This document shows, piece by piece, positions 61,684 to 64,000 of a DNA stretch of 64,000 nt (position 1 is its first letter; every line of letters starts with the position of its first letter). Source of the DNA: Aquibium sp. ELW1220 (GTDB lineage Bacteria > Pseudomonadota > Alphaproteobacteria > Rhizobiales > Rhizobiaceae). Location of the stretch: the NCBI RefSeq assembly GCF_030398385.1, contig NZ_JAOAOQ010000027.1:4882-68881 (forward strand). Reading direction: 5' to 3'. The notes beneath the pieces were generated by a model. It saw nothing but the letters and a program-made list of their open reading frames with translations. It did no database searches and was not told where the DNA came from. The position numbers and the translations under genes were made by a program.

Positions 61684-62079
61684 TCAGGACGGCGCGCGGT
61701 AGGGGTAGACGTCGTAGGTCTGGCCGCCGACGATGACGCGCACCGCCTTCATGCGGTTCTCGCCCTCGTCCTGCGAGCGGTTGCCGATGGCCGTCACCTC
61801 GTCGCCCACGCTCGCAACCTCCTCGGTGAAGCCGGCGGCAATGGTGCGCGAGGGCGGCGCCAGTTCGACGCGCCAGATCGTCCCCTCGACGTCGACGTCG
61901 ATCGTGGCGTGCGGATTGCCGACATAGATGTCGGCGATAATGCCCTCGAGCTGGAAGAAGCCGTCCTGCGTCCACGACCAGCCATGGTGCGCCAGCGCGG
62001 CGGCGGGCGCGAGCAGGGCGAGCGTGAAACCGGCCGCGAAAGCGCGAAAGCGTCGTGATGAAATCCCGATCATTGCCAT
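61684..62079 (-). CDS. DUF6152 periplasmic protein
   Basis: 131 residues from MAMIGISSRRFRAFAAGFTL at 62079; the second ATG (62073) has the better distance to GGAGAG. Signal peptide ends near AAALAHHGW. The mature N-terminus HHGWSWTQDGFFQLEGIIAD with the exposed His-His could bind copper, like other AHH-starting proteins. The core (GNPHATIDVDVEGTIWRVEL) is a small OB-like barrel. It is co-oriented with DUF6644, with which it commonly pairs. Confidence 0.8.
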   Translation of the reverse strand: MAMIGISSRRFRAFAAGFTLALLAPAAALAHHGWSWTQDGFFQLEGIIADIYVGNPHATIDVDVEGTIWRVELAPPSRTIAAGFTEEVASVGDEVTAIGNRSQDEGENRMKAVRVIVGGQTYDVYPYRAPS

Positions 62080-62358
62080 TCTCTCCAGGTACCTGTCTCG
62101 CACCAGACATGGGGCGTACGGCCGCGGGGTCAAATCACGCCGGGTTGATGTGCAGGGCCGCCGGTCGCGAGCCGTGACCGGTTTGCATCCTGATCGGCGC
62201 ATGACTAGACCGGGTGCGATCGCGCGTGAAGCGCCTCGCGATCTTCCTGATTCGCTGCGCGCGCTTTGGACACGCTCTTTTTCTCGCATGCCTTCGTCCC
62301 AAAGCCGGTGCCCACGTTCGGAAGACATGCGCCAAGGAGCGGCAGGGAGCCTTCGGAG

Positions 62359-63276
62359 ATGATTTCACGGGAGACGGCGTCGACGCAGGCGGAGCGGCTG
62401 AAGGAGGCCGCCGCGCAGCGGCTCGATCTGCTGGCCTTCAACACGCCGTCGGCCTTCCGCTTCGCCCGCCGTCGCCTCGCGGCGCGGACCGCCCTGCGGA
62501 CCCGTCACGAGCCCTGGCGGCGCTTCGCGATGGTGTCGATCGCGCTCATCGCCCTGGCGGCCGCCTATTTCGATCCGGTCTTCGCCGCGCTGCCGCGGGA
62601 GTGGAGAAGTCCCGCCTACGGCTTCGGCCGGTTGATCACCGACGTCGGTCTCTCGGGGCCCTACCTGATTCCGCTCGCGCTCTTCCTGGTCTGGACCGCC
62701 ACGGTCGACTGGTCGTCCTTCAGCCGCCGGTCGCGGCTGCACCTCTTCAACGGCACGGCGGCCGCCTGGTATGCCTTCGTCTCGATCGCCGGCTCAGGCC
62801 TGCTGACGACGGTGCTGAAGCAGCTGTTCGGCCGCGCGCGGCCGAAGCTCTCCGGCGAGTTCGGCGCGTTTCATTTCGATCCCTTCACGCTCGACGCGAC
62901 CTATCTGAGCTTTCCGTCTGGTCACGCGACGACAGTGGGCGCCCTGTGCTTCTGCGTCGCGATCCTGTTTCCCCGCCTGCGGGTGGCCGCGATCGTCGCC
63001 GCCCTGTGGTTCGGCTTCTCGCGCGCGGTGGTCGGCGCGCACCATCCCAGCGACGTGGTGGCAGGCCTGCTGATCGGCGGGTGGTTTTCCTATTGGGTGG
63101 CGATCCGCTTCGGCAAGGCGGGGCTGGTGTTCCTCCTGCCGCAGCGGCGGATGCCGCAGCGGCGGCGCTCGTTCCACCTCCTTCCGCTCGCGGCCCACCG
63201 CTCCTTCCGGCGTCTTCTCCACCGGACGGAAGTGCAGGCGCACCGGATTGCCGGCAAGCGCATGAATGCGGTCTGA
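62359..63276 (+). CDS. Phosphatase PAP2 family membrane protein
   Basis: 305 residues from MISRETASTQAERLKEAAAQ at 62359, 9 nt after GGGAG; a TTG-started extension to 62266 is less likely. Six helices with the three PAP2 motifs intact: KQLFGRARPK, YLSFPSGHATTVGALCFC and SRAVVGAHHPSDVVAGLLIG. Lipid phosphatases of this type act on phosphatidic acid, lipid A or undecaprenyl diphosphate at the outer face of the inner membrane. A basic C-terminal tail (PQRRMPQRRRSFH) is unusual. Confidence 0.92.
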   Translation: MISRETASTQAERLKEAAAQRLDLLAFNTPSAFRFARRRLAARTALRTRHEPWRRFAMVSIALIALAAAYFDPVFAALPREWRSPAYGFGRLITDVGLSGPYLIPLALFLVWTATVDWSSFSRRSRLHLFNGTAAAWYAFVSIAGSGLLTTVLKQLFGRARPKLSGEFGAFHFDPFTLDATYLSFPSGHATTVGALCFCVAILFPRLRVAAIVAALWFGFSRAVVGAHHPSDVVAGLLIGGWFSYWVAIRFGKAGLVFLLPQRRMPQRRRSFHLLPLAAHRSFRRLLHRTEVQAHRIAGKRMNAV

Positions 63277-63306
63277 TTGACTTTGCGGCACGGTTGTGGC
63301 TATGAG
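63277..63306 (+). promoter_or_regulatory. Sigma-70 promoter of asd leader
   Basis: TTGACT (63277-63282), 18-nt spacer, TATGAG (63301-63306), just after the PAP2 stop. The predicted start is about 63313. Confidence 0.55.
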
Positions 63307-63329
63307 CGGCACGTTCTGCGGAGCATGAC

Positions 63330-63455
63330 ATGCGCGGCCTGACCATGGCTTTCCTTTCTTTCGGCCCGACCGGCTTCTTCGCCGGCTTCGGCCGCATGCG
63401 CGCGATCGTCTCCAGCACCAAAACCCCGGCCAAAACGACGACCACCACGGTCTGA
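63330..63455 (+). CDS. Threonine-rich leader peptide ORF upstream of asd (putative)
   Basis: 41 codons, MRGLTMAFLSFGPTGFFAGF at the start and STKTPAKTTTTTV at the end. Five consecutive Thr codons lie next to the stop, with two more nearby. An internal ATG (63345) is an alternative start. In leader-peptide attenuators a run of codons for the regulated amino acid stalls the ribosome. asd makes the precursor of threonine, methionine and lysine, so Thr codons would be meaningful. A ribosome binding site is weak (GCGGAG at 63318-63323). Confidence 0.5.
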   Translation: MRGLTMAFLSFGPTGFFAGFGRMRAIVSSTKTPAKTTTTTV

Positions 63456-63472
63456 CCACCTCGGCCTGCTCG

Positions 63473-63547
63473 CCCCTCTCCCGGGTCCGGCCCGGGGAGA
63501 AACCCGCCAAGGCCGGCGGGTTCACAAATCCAGGCGAGAGGAGAGGG
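63473..63547 (+). promoter_or_regulatory. Alternative hairpins between leader ORF and asd (putative attenuator)
   Basis: TCTCCCGGG-TCC-GGCCCGGGGAGA-type stem at about 63478-63502. An 8-bp stem AACCCGCC-AAGGCC-GGCGGGTT follows at about 63503-63524. CCCTCTCC (about 63474-63481) can instead pair with GGAGAGGG (about 63540-63547) next to the asd start, which would break the first stem. This mutual exclusion fits attenuation. No clean U-tract is seen. Confidence 0.4.
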
Positions 63548-63562
63548 ACAGGAGTTTCCACG

Positions 63563-64000
63563 ATGGGTTTCAAGATCGCAGTAGCCGGCGCGACCGGCAA
63601 TGTCGGGCGCGAGATGCTCAACATCCTCGAGGAGCGCGGCTTTCCGGTGGACGAGATCGTGCCGCTGGCCTCGCGCCGCTCGGTCGGCACGGAAGTGTCT
63701 TATGGCGACCGGACGCTGAAGGTGAAGGACCTCGCGACCTACGACTTTTCCGACACCGACATCTGCCTGATGTCGGCGGGCGGCAACGTCTCGAAGGAAT
63801 ACTCGCCGAAGATCGGCCGCCAGGGCTGCGTCGTGATCGACAATTCGAGCGCCTGGCGCTACGATCAGGACGTGCCACTGATCGTGCCGGAAGTGAACCC
63901 GGACGCGATCACCGGCTTCACCCGCAAGAACATCATCGCCAATCCGAACTGCTCGACCGCGCAGCTCGTCGTCGCGCTGAAGCCGCTGCATGACATCGCC
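63563..64000 (+). CDS. asd: Aspartate-semialdehyde dehydrogenase, 5' part
   Basis: First 146 codons, cut by the window end. MGFKIAVAGATGNVGREMLN holds the NADP-binding GATGNVG loop, then EIVPLASRRSVGTEVSYGDR, GNVSKEYSPKIGRQGCVVID, NSSAWRYDQDVPLIVPEVNP and the catalytic cysteine in IIANPNCSTAQLVVALKPLH. The enzyme reduces aspartyl-phosphate to the semialdehyde for Lys, Met and Thr synthesis. The start at 63563 follows AGGAGTTTCCACG. Confidence 0.97.
   Translation, partial: MGFKIAVAGATGNVGREMLNILEERGFPVDEIVPLASRRSVGTEVSYGDRTLKVKDLATYDFSDTDICLMSAGGNVSKEYSPKIGRQGCVVIDNSSAWRYDQDVPLIVPEVNPDAITGFTRKNIIANPNCSTAQLVVALKPLHDIA

Overview
The window is a high-GC, densely packed alphaproteobacterial chromosome segment. 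Gene content points to Rhizobiales, most likely Phyllobacteriaceae (Mesorhizobium, Nitratireductor or Aminobacter relatives). The markers are a complete PhyR-NepR-EcfG general stress locus, a serC leader RNA in front of serC-serA, pstSCAB-phoU-phoB, leuD-DUF2798-leuB, and Omp25/31-type porin-like proteins. The taxonomic placement is inference from these families. No rRNA, tRNA, CRISPR array or intact insertion sequence was seen.

Layout. 0.2-7.3 kb: cell-wall genes (an M23 peptidase and an L,D-transpeptidase), a small conserved protein, and clpB behind a good RpoH-type heat-shock promoter. 7.5-10.8 kb: two small GNAT proteins, and a ring-cleaving dioxygenase plus esterase operon that resembles quinone-detoxification (mhqO/mhqD) pairs. 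11-20.3 kb: a general-stress-response neighbourhood. It contains phyR, nepR, ecfG, a FATGUY-type single receiver and an HWE kinase, together with PRC-barrel, lipid kinase, DUF883/holin-like, AI-2E-like and DUF1328 genes. Seven perfect EcfG promoters (GGAAC-N16/17-CGTT) lie here and an eighth lies at 8.05 kb, so the cluster looks like a physical regulon.

21-25.7 kb: a xylose-type ABC transporter (xylF-xylH-xylG) with a divergent ROK repressor. 25.7-28.7 kb: a translationally coupled vanadium-haloperoxidase-like and CRTAC1/VCBS-repeat pair. 28.8-29.8 kb: a HicAB toxin-antitoxin pair, then a decayed duplicate of the phoB 3' end with a tandem 21-bp repeat, probably the scar of an integration event. 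29.8-35.9 kb: pstSCAB-phoU-phoB with a Pho box. 36-40 kb: a 1290-residue hybrid histidine kinase, in the place where phoR might be expected. 40-43 kb: serA and serC with a leader RNA. 43-46.8 kb: two outer-membrane barrels and glmM.

47.0-53.5 kb holds the most unusual system. Three CesT-like secretion chaperones bracket three related, lysine-rich, helical proteins of unknown family. By eye I find in all three of them, in the right order, the hallmarks of eukaryotic RasGAP domains: an arginine-finger-like F-x-R segment and a [FL]LKxxx[PS]x block matching FLRxxxPA. Two of them also match the last RasGAP helix block. My hypothesis is a family of secreted, chaperone-dependent GTPase-activating effectors aimed at a eukaryotic host. 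No secretion apparatus is in the window.

53.5-64 kb: a CoA-ester lyase, a FAD oxidoreductase, an animal-type haem peroxidase, leuD/leuB, a cold-shock-DUF805 fusion, DUF6152/DUF6644 membrane proteins, a PAP2 phosphatase, and the start of asd. A threonine-rich 41-codon leader ORF with alternative hairpins precedes asd and looks like an attenuator.
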